Positions 1-5,753 of a stretch of DNA of 6,281 nucleotides are shown here, piece after piece. The stretch comes from Planctomycetota bacterium (GTDB lineage: Bacteria; Planctomycetota; UBA1135; UBA2386). Location: NCBI GenBank assembly GCA_947455805.1, contig CANGSN010000202.1:1-6281 (forward strand), given 5' to 3'. The notes beneath the pieces were generated by a model. That model saw only the letters and a list, made by a program, of their open reading frames with translations. It did not search any database and was not told the DNA's origin. Within the stretch, counting starts at the first letter, position 1, and each line of letters begins with the position of its first letter. Made by a program: the position numbers and the translations under genes.

Positions 1-1635
1 CGCGGTGCGCACGACGTCGAGCTGGTGCGCCTTCAGCAGCTCGCGGCGCTGGTTGCGCGCCTCGTCGTCCTCTTCGGCGCCGTCGCCGCCGAACGGCACG
101 ATCGGCACGAACTCGCGCAGCGCCATCGTCCACCAGGCGACCGGCAGCGCCGCGAAGCCGCCGATCTCCGAGCGCGCGTGGCCGTTGCAGCCGGGCGGCA
201 GGTGGCGTTGCAGGTCGGCCATCGCCTTCGCCGCCAGCGCGTCAGCCGGTGCGCTCTTGGCCGCGCGCAGTAGTGCTGCGACGTTCGCTTGCGCGCCTTT
301 GCCGCCGGCGAGCACGAAGTGCTTCGGTCCGACCGCCAGCCACAGGTCGTAGCCGAAGCTGCCGTAGCGCAGCAGTTCGACGCCGTCGACGGTGACCGCC
401 TCTTCGCGCATCAGCATCGGCTTGCCGTGCTGCAGCAGTGTCGTCAGGCCCTTCGCGAACGCGTCGCGATCGCGCAGGCCGATGGCGAGCGTCCAGTCGG
501 TGCGCTCGATGCGGTCGAGGTCGTCGAGCGGGCCGTGCCAGAACAGCATCTCGTCGGTGGCGTGCGCCAGCAGCTCGCTGTCGGGGTCGATGCCGCAGTC
601 CTTGCGCAGTTCCTCCGTCAACTCGGCGGTCGTCTGCTCCTGCATGCCGGCGAGGGCGGTGATCGCGGCGCGGTAGAGCCCGTGGAAGTCGAAGCGGCCG
701 ACCTTCCACGACGCCGCGTGCGCCGGCACCAGCGCATGCAGCATCGGCACGCCCGCGGTGGCCGGCAGCAAGGCGGCGAACAGTCCGCGTTCGTCGCTGG
801 TGAACTGCTGCGCCAGTTCGAACTGCACGTGCGGCCCGGCGGCGGCGACGCCCATCGCCAGCTGGCCGAGGCTCGGCAGGCCGAGGCCCTTCATCATCGC
901 GCCGTCGCGGGCGCCTTCCTTCGCGATCGTGTTGGCGATCAGCGGCGCCAGGTCGAGCTGCAGGCGCAGGGCCGGCGTGTTCGGCAGCGGCGGCTTGCCG
1001 GTCGCGTCGGCGCCGAGCTTCTGCATCGCCGCGAACACCGCCGGCACCATCGCTTCCGGGCCAGTGGCCAGCAGCACGTGGTTGCCGTCGACGAACGGCA
1101 GCACGAACGCGGCACCGTCCTGGCGCCGCACTTCGCGCCGAGCCCCGGCGAGATCGAGCTTGCCCTCGTCGCCGCCGATCGCCATCGCCATCAGGTTGCT
1201 CAGGTCGCTGGCCAGGCTTTGGAGGTCGGTGCGCCCGTCGCCTTCGATCAGCGTCGCCATCGCGATCGCATCGCCGGCGTTGCGCGCCTCGAGGTCGAGC
1301 CACACGCCGATGCGGATGCGGCCCTGGTGGCCGAGCAGCCGTTGTTCCGCCGCGGTGCCCGCTTCGTCGCCGCCGAGCATCGCCTTCACCTGGCCGAGCA
1401 TCGGCAGCACGCTCGGCTGCCACAACGCGCGGCCCTGCTCCGAGGCGAGCAGCGAGCCGAGGTTGGTCGGGCCGAGCCGCGTGCGCCAGCCGTCGGGGCC
1501 GACGGTGTCGAGCAGGAGATGCGGGGTGGCCGGCAGGGTCGCGGCGACGGCGGGTGCGGACGTCGTCGGCGCATCGGGAACCTGGGCGAGGCACACCGCG
1601 GCCGTGGCGACGGTGGCGAACAGGACGTTCTTCAT
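1..1635 (-). CDS. Exported two-repeat protein of unknown function, DUF3352-like layout (3' end outside window)
   Basis: Reading leftward from the ATG at 1635, the frame stays open for 545 codons to the window edge, so the C-terminus is missing. Residues 1-17 (MKNVLFATVATAAVCLA) look like a Sec signal peptide cleaved after Ala17; Cys15 is preceded by Val, so it is not a convincing lipobox. A Pro/Ala/Thr-rich linker follows (about 18-37). Two alpha/beta blocks of similar design follow: about 95-205 (GRIRIGVWLDLE, then ALIEGDGRTDL, then VLPFVDGNHVLLATG) and about 305-457 (DEMLFWHGPL, then DWTLAIGLRDRDAF, then DLWLAVGPKHFVLAGG), with a linking segment at 220-300. This layout resembles DUF3352-type exported proteins, where each half ends in a strand saying whether a value is above or below a displayed one; no enzyme motif is visible. 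The residues after 520 are acidic and charged. It is divergent from alkC. A weak GAGAG lies about 7 bases before the ATG. Coding is secure; the family link is inference from pattern only and the function is unknown. Confidence 0.85.
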   Translation of the reverse strand, partial: MKNVLFATVATAAVCLAQVPDAPTTSAPAVAATLPATPHLLLDTVGPDGWRTRLGPTNLGSLLASEQGRALWQPSVLPMLGQVKAMLGGDEAGTAAEQRLLGHQGRIRIGVWLDLEARNAGDAIAMATLIEGDGRTDLQSLASDLSNLMAMAIGGDEGKLDLAGARREVRRQDGAAFVLPFVDGNHVLLATGPEAMVPAVFAAMQKLGADATGKPPLPNTPALRLQLDLAPLIANTIAKEGARDGAMMKGLGLPSLGQLAMGVAAAGPHVQFELAQQFTSDERGLFAALLPATAGVPMLHALVPAHAASWKVGRFDFHGLYRAAITALAGMQEQTTAELTEELRKDCGIDPDSELLAHATDEMLFWHGPLDDLDRIERTDWTLAIGLRDRDAFAKGLTTLLQHGKPMLMREEAVTVDGVELLRYGSFGYDLWLAVGPKHFVLAGGKGAQANVAALLRAAKSAPADALAAKAMADLQRHLPPGCNGHARSEIGGFAALPVAWWTMALREFVPIVPFGGDGAEEDDEARNQRRELLKAHQLDVVRTA

Positions 1636-1711
1636 GGTGGACTCTCGGGGTCGCGATCGTGCGCACCGTTCGTTGGTGCGTCCATACGCCGCAGCTACAA
1701 ACAGCGCCGCG
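1636..1711. promoter_or_regulatory. Divergent intergenic region with inverted repeat and weak promoter candidate
   Basis: These 76 bases separate two divergent start codons and must hold the promoters of both genes unless these lie inside the coding regions. A perfect 6-bp inverted repeat, CGCACC (1662-1667) and GGTGCG (1675-1680), with a 7-base spacer, sits near the middle and could be an operator half-site pair or a small hairpin. For the rightward gene, TTGGTG (1673-1678) and TACAAA (1696-1701) are 17 bases apart, a weak sigma-70-like pair (3 of 6 and 4 of 6 matches). If used, transcription would begin near 1708, giving an almost leaderless alkC message. The sequence is short and GC-rich, so chance matches are likely. 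Confidence 0.3.
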
Positions 1712-2842
1712 ATGGTCGAGCCGTTCAAGAACTGGATCGACGCAGCCTTGGTCGAGGCGGCGGCGCAGTACCTGCAGCGCGCGTGGCGAGCGTTCCCGCG
1801 CGCGGCGTTCGTGCAGCAGGCGACCTCGGGCCTCGCCAGGCTCGAACTGAAGCAACGGGTGCAGCACGTGGCGCAGGCGCTGGCCGCGCACCTGCCCGCC
1901 GAGTTCGCGCGCGCGTGCGACGTTCTCGAGGCGACGTTGGCGCCGCCGCAGGCGGAGCTCGAGCTGAAGTCGCTGCGCTGCAGCGACGCCGGGCTCGCCG
2001 GCTGGATCGTCTGGCCGCTGACGGAGTTCGTGGCGCTGCGTGGCCTCGCGCATCCCGAACGCGCGCTGCGCTGCCTGCACGCGCTGACGCAGCGCCTGAC
2101 CGCGGAGTTCGCGATCCGGCCGTTCCTGGTCGCGCACGAACCGCTGGTGCTGCGCACGCTGCGTGGATGGTGCGACGATCCGAGTGCGCACGTGCGGCGC
2201 CTCGTCAGCGAAGGTTCGCGCCCGCGGCTGCCGTGGGGCATCCGGCTGCAGCGCTTCGTGCAGGATCCAGCACCGACGCTGCCGCTGCTCGAACGCCTGC
2301 AGGACGACGAGAGCGACTACGTGCGCCGCAGCGTCGCCAACCACCTGAACGACATCGCCAAGGACCATCCGCGCGTCGTCGCCGACTGGCTGCAGCGCTT
2401 CCTGCCGGACGCGCCGCCGACGCGCGTGGCCCTGCTGCAGCACGCGAGCCGCACGCTGGTGAAGAAGGGCGACCGCGCGGTGCTGGCGGCGTTCGGGCTC
2501 GACGCGGCGCTGTGCGGTTCGGCGACGCTGGCGATCGAGCCTCCGGTGGCGCGGATCGGCGGTGCGGTCGAGCTGGTGGTGGAGTTGCGTTCGTCGGCGC
2601 GCCGCGAGCAGAAGCTCGTCGTCGACTACGTCGTGCACCGCGTGCTCGCCGATGGCTCGACGTCGCCGAAGGTGTGGAAGGGCTGGAAGCTGACGCTGCC
2701 GGCCGGGGCGACGAAGCCGCTGCAGAAGCGCCACTCGCTGCAGAAGGTCACCGTGCGCACCGATCGACCCGGCCGGCATGCGGTCGAGCTGCTGGTCAAC
2801 GGGCGCGTGGTGGCGACATCGGCGTTCGAACTGCGGCGGTAG
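1712..2842 (+). CDS. alkC: AlkC-type alkylpurine DNA glycosylase with C-terminal Ig-like domain
   Basis: This 376-residue protein matches the AlkC family (COG4335, 3-methyladenine DNA glycosylase). Known AlkC enzymes use a HEAT-like-repeat solenoid and excise small cationic lesions, mainly N3-methyladenine and also N3-methylcytosine and N1-methyladenine, without flipping the base, starting base excision repair in the cytoplasm. Visible marks: the N-terminal MVEPFKNWID, where AlkC proteins typically begin with a related (E)P(F/L)KN motif; an array of helices over about 1-265; the family blocks VRRLVSEGSRPRLPW (161-175) and YVRRSVANHLNDIAKDHP (203-220); acidic residues in TEFVALRG (104-111) and DDESD (198-202), which are candidates for lesion contact. 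Residues about 272-376 are beta-rich (AVELVVELR, KLVVDYVVHRV, VWKGWKLTLPAG, HAVELLVNGRVVATSAFEL), the Ig-like domain AlkC uses to kink DNA. The start at 1712 is preferred over the in-frame ATG at 1634, because the latter overlaps the divergent gene's start codon and adds residues unlike the family. No Shine-Dalgarno is seen. engB follows 73 bases downstream on the same strand. Confidence 0.9.
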   Translation: MVEPFKNWIDAALVEAAAQYLQRAWRAFPRAAFVQQATSGLARLELKQRVQHVAQALAAHLPAEFARACDVLEATLAPPQAELELKSLRCSDAGLAGWIVWPLTEFVALRGLAHPERALRCLHALTQRLTAEFAIRPFLVAHEPLVLRTLRGWCDDPSAHVRRLVSEGSRPRLPWGIRLQRFVQDPAPTLPLLERLQDDESDYVRRSVANHLNDIAKDHPRVVADWLQRFLPDAPPTRVALLQHASRTLVKKGDRAVLAAFGLDAALCGSATLAIEPPVARIGGAVELVVELRSSARREQKLVVDYVVHRVLADGSTSPKVWKGWKLTLPAGATKPLQKRHSLQKVTVRTDRPGRHAVELLVNGRVVATSAFELRR

Positions 2843-2867
2843 TGGTCGTCCGGCCCGCTCGCTTCCC

Positions 2868-2879
2868 ACAAGCGCTTGT
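2868..2879. promoter_or_regulatory. Perfect 12-bp palindrome upstream of engB
   Basis: ACAAGCGCTTGT is a perfect palindrome in the 73-base gap between alkC and engB, ending 36 bases before the engB start codon. A dyad of this length could be a dimeric-repressor operator. With no loop it is a poor hairpin and has no T-tract, so it does not look like a terminator. No regulator is identified and a chance occurrence cannot be excluded. Confidence 0.3.
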
Positions 2880-2892
2880 CGCAACCGCCGCC

Positions 2893-2910
2893 GCGATCCG
2901 CCACGATCGC
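2893..2910 (+). other. 6-bp inverted repeat just before the engB start
   Basis: GCGATC (2893-2898) and GATCGC (2905-2910) form perfect arms around a 6-base spacer, ending 5 bases before the engB ATG at 2916. In RNA this would be a small hairpin over the place where a ribosome binding site would lie; no Shine-Dalgarno sequence is visible there. It may be a translation-control element, a protein site, or chance in GC-rich DNA where GATCG words are common. Confidence 0.25.
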
Positions 2911-2915
2911 TGCCC

Positions 2916-3497
2916 ATGAGCCGCGCCTTGCAACTGAAGTTCGTCGCCGCAGTGCCCGACGTCGGCCAACTGCCGGAGACCTCCGCCGAGGTCGCGTTCC
3001 TCGGCCGCTCGAACGTCGGCAAGTCGTCGCTGCTGAACGCGCTCGCCGGCCAGCGCCTGGCACAAGTCTCGGCGACGCCGGGGCGCACGCAGGTGCTGAC
3101 CTGCTTCCAGGTCGAGCGCGGGCGCGGCACGCTGGTCGACTGCCCTGGCTACGGCTACGCCCAGGCGCCGAAGAAGCTGCGGGAGGGCTGGTTGCCGATG
3201 CTCGAGGGCTATCTGCTCGGGCGCGAGAACCTGACCAAGGCGCTGCTGCTGCTCGACGGCGAGATCGGGCCGACGGATTCGGACCTGCACATGCTCGGCT
3301 GGCTGCGCGAGCACGACCTCGACGTGGCGCTGATCGCGACCAAGCGCGACAAGATCAAGCCGTCGCAGCGCGAACGGCGCCGCATCGACCTGGCGGCGGC
3401 CTGCGAGGTCGACATCGGCGACGTGTTCTGGGTCAGCGCCGAGGCGGACTTCGGTCTCTCCGAGTTGCGCGACCAGGTGCGCGACTGGCTGGCCTGA
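2916..3497 (+). CDS. engB: Ribosome biogenesis GTPase EngB (YihA/YsxC family)
   Basis: This is a 193-residue TrmE-Era-EngA-EngB-Septin-like GTPase, close to the usual EngB length of about 195-210. EngB proteins (YsxC in Bacillus, YihA in E. coli) act in the cytoplasm in late assembly of the large ribosomal subunit and are usually essential. All G motifs are visible: G1/P-loop GRSNVGKS (30-37), preceded by the family-typical EVAFL strand; G2 in SATPGRTQ (52-59), with Thr58 the expected switch I threonine; G3 DCPGYGYA (75-82), characteristic of the EngB family; G4 TKRDK (142-146), where TKxDK is usual; and G5 SAE (174-176). The ATG at 2916 places MSRALQLKFV just before the expected N-terminal strand. 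An in-frame ATG at 2778 lies inside alkC and would add an unrelated tail. There is no clear Shine-Dalgarno. It may be co-transcribed with alkC or have its own promoter in the gap, which holds two dyads. Confidence 0.96.
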   Translation: MSRALQLKFVAAVPDVGQLPETSAEVAFLGRSNVGKSSLLNALAGQRLAQVSATPGRTQVLTCFQVERGRGTLVDCPGYGYAQAPKKLREGWLPMLEGYLLGRENLTKALLLLDGEIGPTDSDLHMLGWLREHDLDVALIATKRDKIKPSQRERRRIDLAAACEVDIGDVFWVSAEADFGLSELRDQVRDWLA

Positions 3498-3498
3498 G

Positions 3499-3517
3499 GG
3501 ACGTCGATCCGGCGTCC
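3499..3517 (+). terminator. Weak stem-loop directly after engB, possible terminator
   Basis: GGACG (3499-3503) and CGTCC (3513-3517) can pair around a 9-base loop, starting two bases after the engB stop codon; G-U pairs could extend the stem on both sides. No run of T follows, so by the standard model this is a poor intrinsic terminator. It may be a processing hairpin or chance. Confidence 0.2.
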
Positions 3518-3626
3518 TCGCGGTCGAGTGACCTGGGAAGAACGCCTTGCCTCGATACGCTGGCCTGGGTCGGCATAGTTGCCTTGCCGCGGTGGGAGTC
3601 GCCCCCATTGCGCAGAAGCCAGCACC

Positions 3627-3643
3627 GCGGGCCCCCGGCCCGC
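3627..3643 (+). other. Strong all-G/C hairpin just upstream of the lipoprotein start
   Basis: GCGGGCC (3627-3633), a CCC spacer, and GGCCCGC (3637-3643) form a perfect 7-bp inverted repeat made only of G and C, ending 11 bases before the ATG at 3655. In the mRNA this would be a very stable stem adjoining the start codon, where a ribosome binding site would normally lie. It could dampen or gate translation, act as a protein site, or be a remnant transcription pause or terminator without a U-tract. Confidence 0.4.
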
Positions 3644-3654
3644 CCGTTCCTGCC

Positions 3655-5730
3655 ATGCCGATGCCCAGGCCGCCGTTGCGTTCGTTCGTCCCGACGTGGT
3701 TCGTGGCCGTCGCCGCCTGCGGTGGCGGCGGTGGTGGCGGTGGCCCGATCGTCGAGCCGCCGCAGCAGGACCTCGTGGTCGACCTTGGCGTGGCGACGAC
3801 GCGGGGCAGCGCCGTGATCACGTTCGAGGCGCCGGCGCCAGTGTTCTCCGCGGGAGCGGTGTCCTCGGGAGTCTGGTCGGCCGGAGGCGTCGCCTATGGC
3901 TCCAGCACCTGGATCGCGCTGACGACAGCGCGGCTTGCCACCGTCGTGCCGCGCGGGCTGCCGCCGGGCAACTACGACGTCGAGGTCGCGATCCTCGGGG
4001 GCAAGGCACGGGCGCGCGCCGCCGTCGCGCCGACCCCATGGACTTCGGATCCGGAAGGCGACGTGCAGCAGTTCGCGACCGAAACCACGGCGCGGCTCGC
4101 GACCTTGCGCGGCCAACTGACCTCTCTGCGCGATCCAGCGCTCGCCACGTCGTTGATCGCGGACCTCGATCGTCTCGAATTGCTGCGATCGTCGTTCGCG
4201 GCAATGGCGCTGGACGCCTCGCTGGCCGAGAAGAACGCGTTCGAGTTGCTCTTGCTCGCCACGCCGCAGCTGGACGCTGGCCCGTTGACGCCGCCCGCCA
4301 GTGCTGGGCCGCTGGCGGATCCCGAGTCGATGCGGCAGCAGGTGCGCGCCAGTGTCGAGGCGTGGCGGACCGCGGCGGCCGCACTGGCGATCGGGCGGTG
4401 GCTCGCCGCCACCGAAGGTGACGACCTGCTGGCGACGGGCCTCGCCGTCGCTGGCGGCGTGCAGATGGTGCAGGCGATGGTTGGGGCGGCGAACGCTTAC
4501 GATCGTCGGTTCGCCTTCGACGGCGATCCGAACCTGCTGGTGGGGATCGCGCCGTCGGCGACATCTTCCGCTGCGTCGGTCGGCGCCTTGGAGCCCCTGT
4601 CGTGGTTGGTGGCCGGCTCGCCGCACGTCCTGCGCGCCGAAGTTGCGCTGCGCGGTCTGTCGGCTGCGGATCGGCAACTCGCGGACGTGCGCGTGCAAGG
4701 CGTGTTCGCTGCGGCGGACGAAGCGGCGCTGCTGCAGGCGACGGTGACGACTGCGGTCACCGGCGTGGTCGCGACGCCGTTCCCGTCGCCGCTGCCCACG
4801 CCGGTTGTCGGCGTGCAGGTCCTGCCCGGCAACGTGCTGACCCTCGCGCAGCAGAGCAATCCGCTGCTGCAGCTGGCACTGCTCGACGATCGTCTCGTGC
4901 TGGTCGGCGGTAGTGCGAACGCGCCGGCCTCGTCCGTGTTGACGTTCCGCCTCGACGCTGGCGCGTTCGGGGTCGCGACGCAGACCGTGACGTTGGACGT
5001 GCTGCGCGTGCGCGATGGCATGCTGCCGATCCTGTCCGGCACCTACGTGCGCGGCTCTGGCCTGCAAGCACAGTGGCTGCCGTGGACGATCGTCGAGCTG
5101 CCGCTCGCCGACGTGACGATCTCGCGGCCGTTCTGGATGGGGCGCTGCGAGGTCACCCAGGCCGAGTATGCAGCCATGACCGGCAGCCAGCCGTCGTTCT
5201 TCGTCGGCAGCGACCGCCCCGTCGACAGCGTCCGTTGGCTCGATGCCGTCGCCTACTGCGAGGCGCTGTCCGCAAGCGAAGCCGCGGCCGGTCGGCTGCC
5301 GCCGGGCTACGTCTATCGTTTGCCGACGGAGGCGGAATGGGAGTACTGCTGCCGCGCCGGCACGGTGAGCGAGTGGAGTTCGGGGATGCCGCCGACGTGT
5401 GCGCAGGCGAACTTCTTCCAGGAACCTTCCTACTGCGTCGCTGGGGGAGCGACGGCGCCCGTCGGCACGCGTACGCCGAATCCGTGGGGCCTGTGCGACA
5501 TGCACGGCAACGTGCTCGAGTGGTGCGCCGACGCGTGGAACGGCCAGGCCAGCTACGCGCCAGGCGCCGCGGTCGATCCGTTCGTCGCTACCGGTCCACT
5601 GCGTGTGCTGCGTGGCGGCAGCTACGCCAGCAGCCTCGTCGCGCTGCGCTCGGCCCATCGCACGTGTGCCGGGCCGAACGAGAGCACGTCGGCGATCGGC
5701 TTCCGCGTCGTCTGCGCGCCGCTGCTGTAG
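3655..5730 (+). CDS. Lipoprotein with C-terminal SUMF1/FGE-like domain lacking the catalytic cysteines
   Basis: This is a 691-residue protein. Residues 1-22 (MPMPRPPLRSFVPTWFVAVAAC) form a lipoprotein signal: Arg5 and Arg9, a hydrophobic stretch and lipobox VAAC with Cys22, followed by eight glycines, so it should be anchored at an envelope membrane. The lipobox fixes the start at the ATG at 3655 or the one at 3661. Then come a beta-rich region (about 35-122), two helical stretches (about 132-205 and 222-286), and a second beta-rich region (about 312-460), none of which I recognise. Residues about 475-691 are a SUMF1/FGE-sulfatase fold: FWMGRCEVTQ (493-502), RPVDSVRW (521-528), RLPTEAEWEY (555-564), GLCDMHGNVLEWC (612-624), RGGSY (653-657), GFRVVC (682-687). 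True formylglycine-generating enzymes have two active cysteines shortly after RGGSY; here that stretch is ASSLVALRSA (658-667) with no Cys, so sulfatase activation is unlikely. A binding or structural role is inferred. About ten cysteines suggest disulfides. Third codon positions look slightly less G/C-biased than in engB (impression only). Confidence 0.88.
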   Translation: MPMPRPPLRSFVPTWFVAVAACGGGGGGGGPIVEPPQQDLVVDLGVATTRGSAVITFEAPAPVFSAGAVSSGVWSAGGVAYGSSTWIALTTARLATVVPRGLPPGNYDVEVAILGGKARARAAVAPTPWTSDPEGDVQQFATETTARLATLRGQLTSLRDPALATSLIADLDRLELLRSSFAAMALDASLAEKNAFELLLLATPQLDAGPLTPPASAGPLADPESMRQQVRASVEAWRTAAAALAIGRWLAATEGDDLLATGLAVAGGVQMVQAMVGAANAYDRRFAFDGDPNLLVGIAPSATSSAASVGALEPLSWLVAGSPHVLRAEVALRGLSAADRQLADVRVQGVFAAADEAALLQATVTTAVTGVVATPFPSPLPTPVVGVQVLPGNVLTLAQQSNPLLQLALLDDRLVLVGGSANAPASSVLTFRLDAGAFGVATQTVTLDVLRVRDGMLPILSGTYVRGSGLQAQWLPWTIVELPLADVTISRPFWMGRCEVTQAEYAAMTGSQPSFFVGSDRPVDSVRWLDAVAYCEALSASEAAAGRLPPGYVYRLPTEAEWEYCCRAGTVSEWSSGMPPTCAQANFFQEPSYCVAGGATAPVGTRTPNPWGLCDMHGNVLEWCADAWNGQASYAPGAAVDPFVATGPLRVLRGGSYASSLVALRSAHRTCAGPNESTSAIGFRVVCAPLL

Positions 5731-5753
5731 AGGTGGTGCTCCGCCCGCGGCGC
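5731..5753. other. 23-bp convergent intergenic gap
   Basis: Only 23 bases separate the stop codons of two converging genes. The gap is G/C-rich and holds neither a long hairpin nor a T-tract on either strand, so no intrinsic bidirectional terminator is visible. The two transcripts would overlap unless another factor (for example Rho) ends them. Confidence 0.5.

Larger units (their letters stand above)
3498..3654 (+). promoter_or_regulatory. Intergenic region upstream of the SUMF1-like lipoprotein
   Basis: This 157-base gap separates engB from the lipoprotein gene and has no convincing coding sequence of its own. The lipoprotein frame is open through part of it, from a TTG at 3547, but that segment would sit in front of an otherwise well-formed lipoprotein signal peptide. 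No good sigma-70 promoter was found. CATAGT (3574-3579) is a possible -10 element but lacks a -35 at proper spacing. The gap begins with a weak stem-loop and ends with a strong G/C hairpin, both listed separately. Confidence 0.3.

Noticed and set aside
758..1711. Extension of the alkC frame leftward by more than 300 codons
   Set aside because: The extension is antisense to the well-supported exported protein, and AlkC proteins start with a motif like MVEPFKN, which is found at 1712.
289..2919. 876-codon plus-strand open frame covering the exported protein gene and alkC in another frame
   Set aside because: It is antisense or out of frame to two supported genes and reads as low-complexity sequence, as expected from G/C-biased third positions.
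242..3130. 962-codon open frame on the minus strand across the exported protein gene, alkC and the start of engB
   Set aside because: It is a shadow frame in GC-rich DNA. The translation is a low-complexity Arg/Ala/Gly mix without family motifs and it runs antisense to alkC and engB, whose motifs are unmistakable.
3547..3654. Upstream TTG start adding 36 residues to the lipoprotein
   Set aside because: It would bury the lipoprotein signal peptide and its lipobox inside the protein; the ATGs at 3655 and 3661 give a normal signal length.
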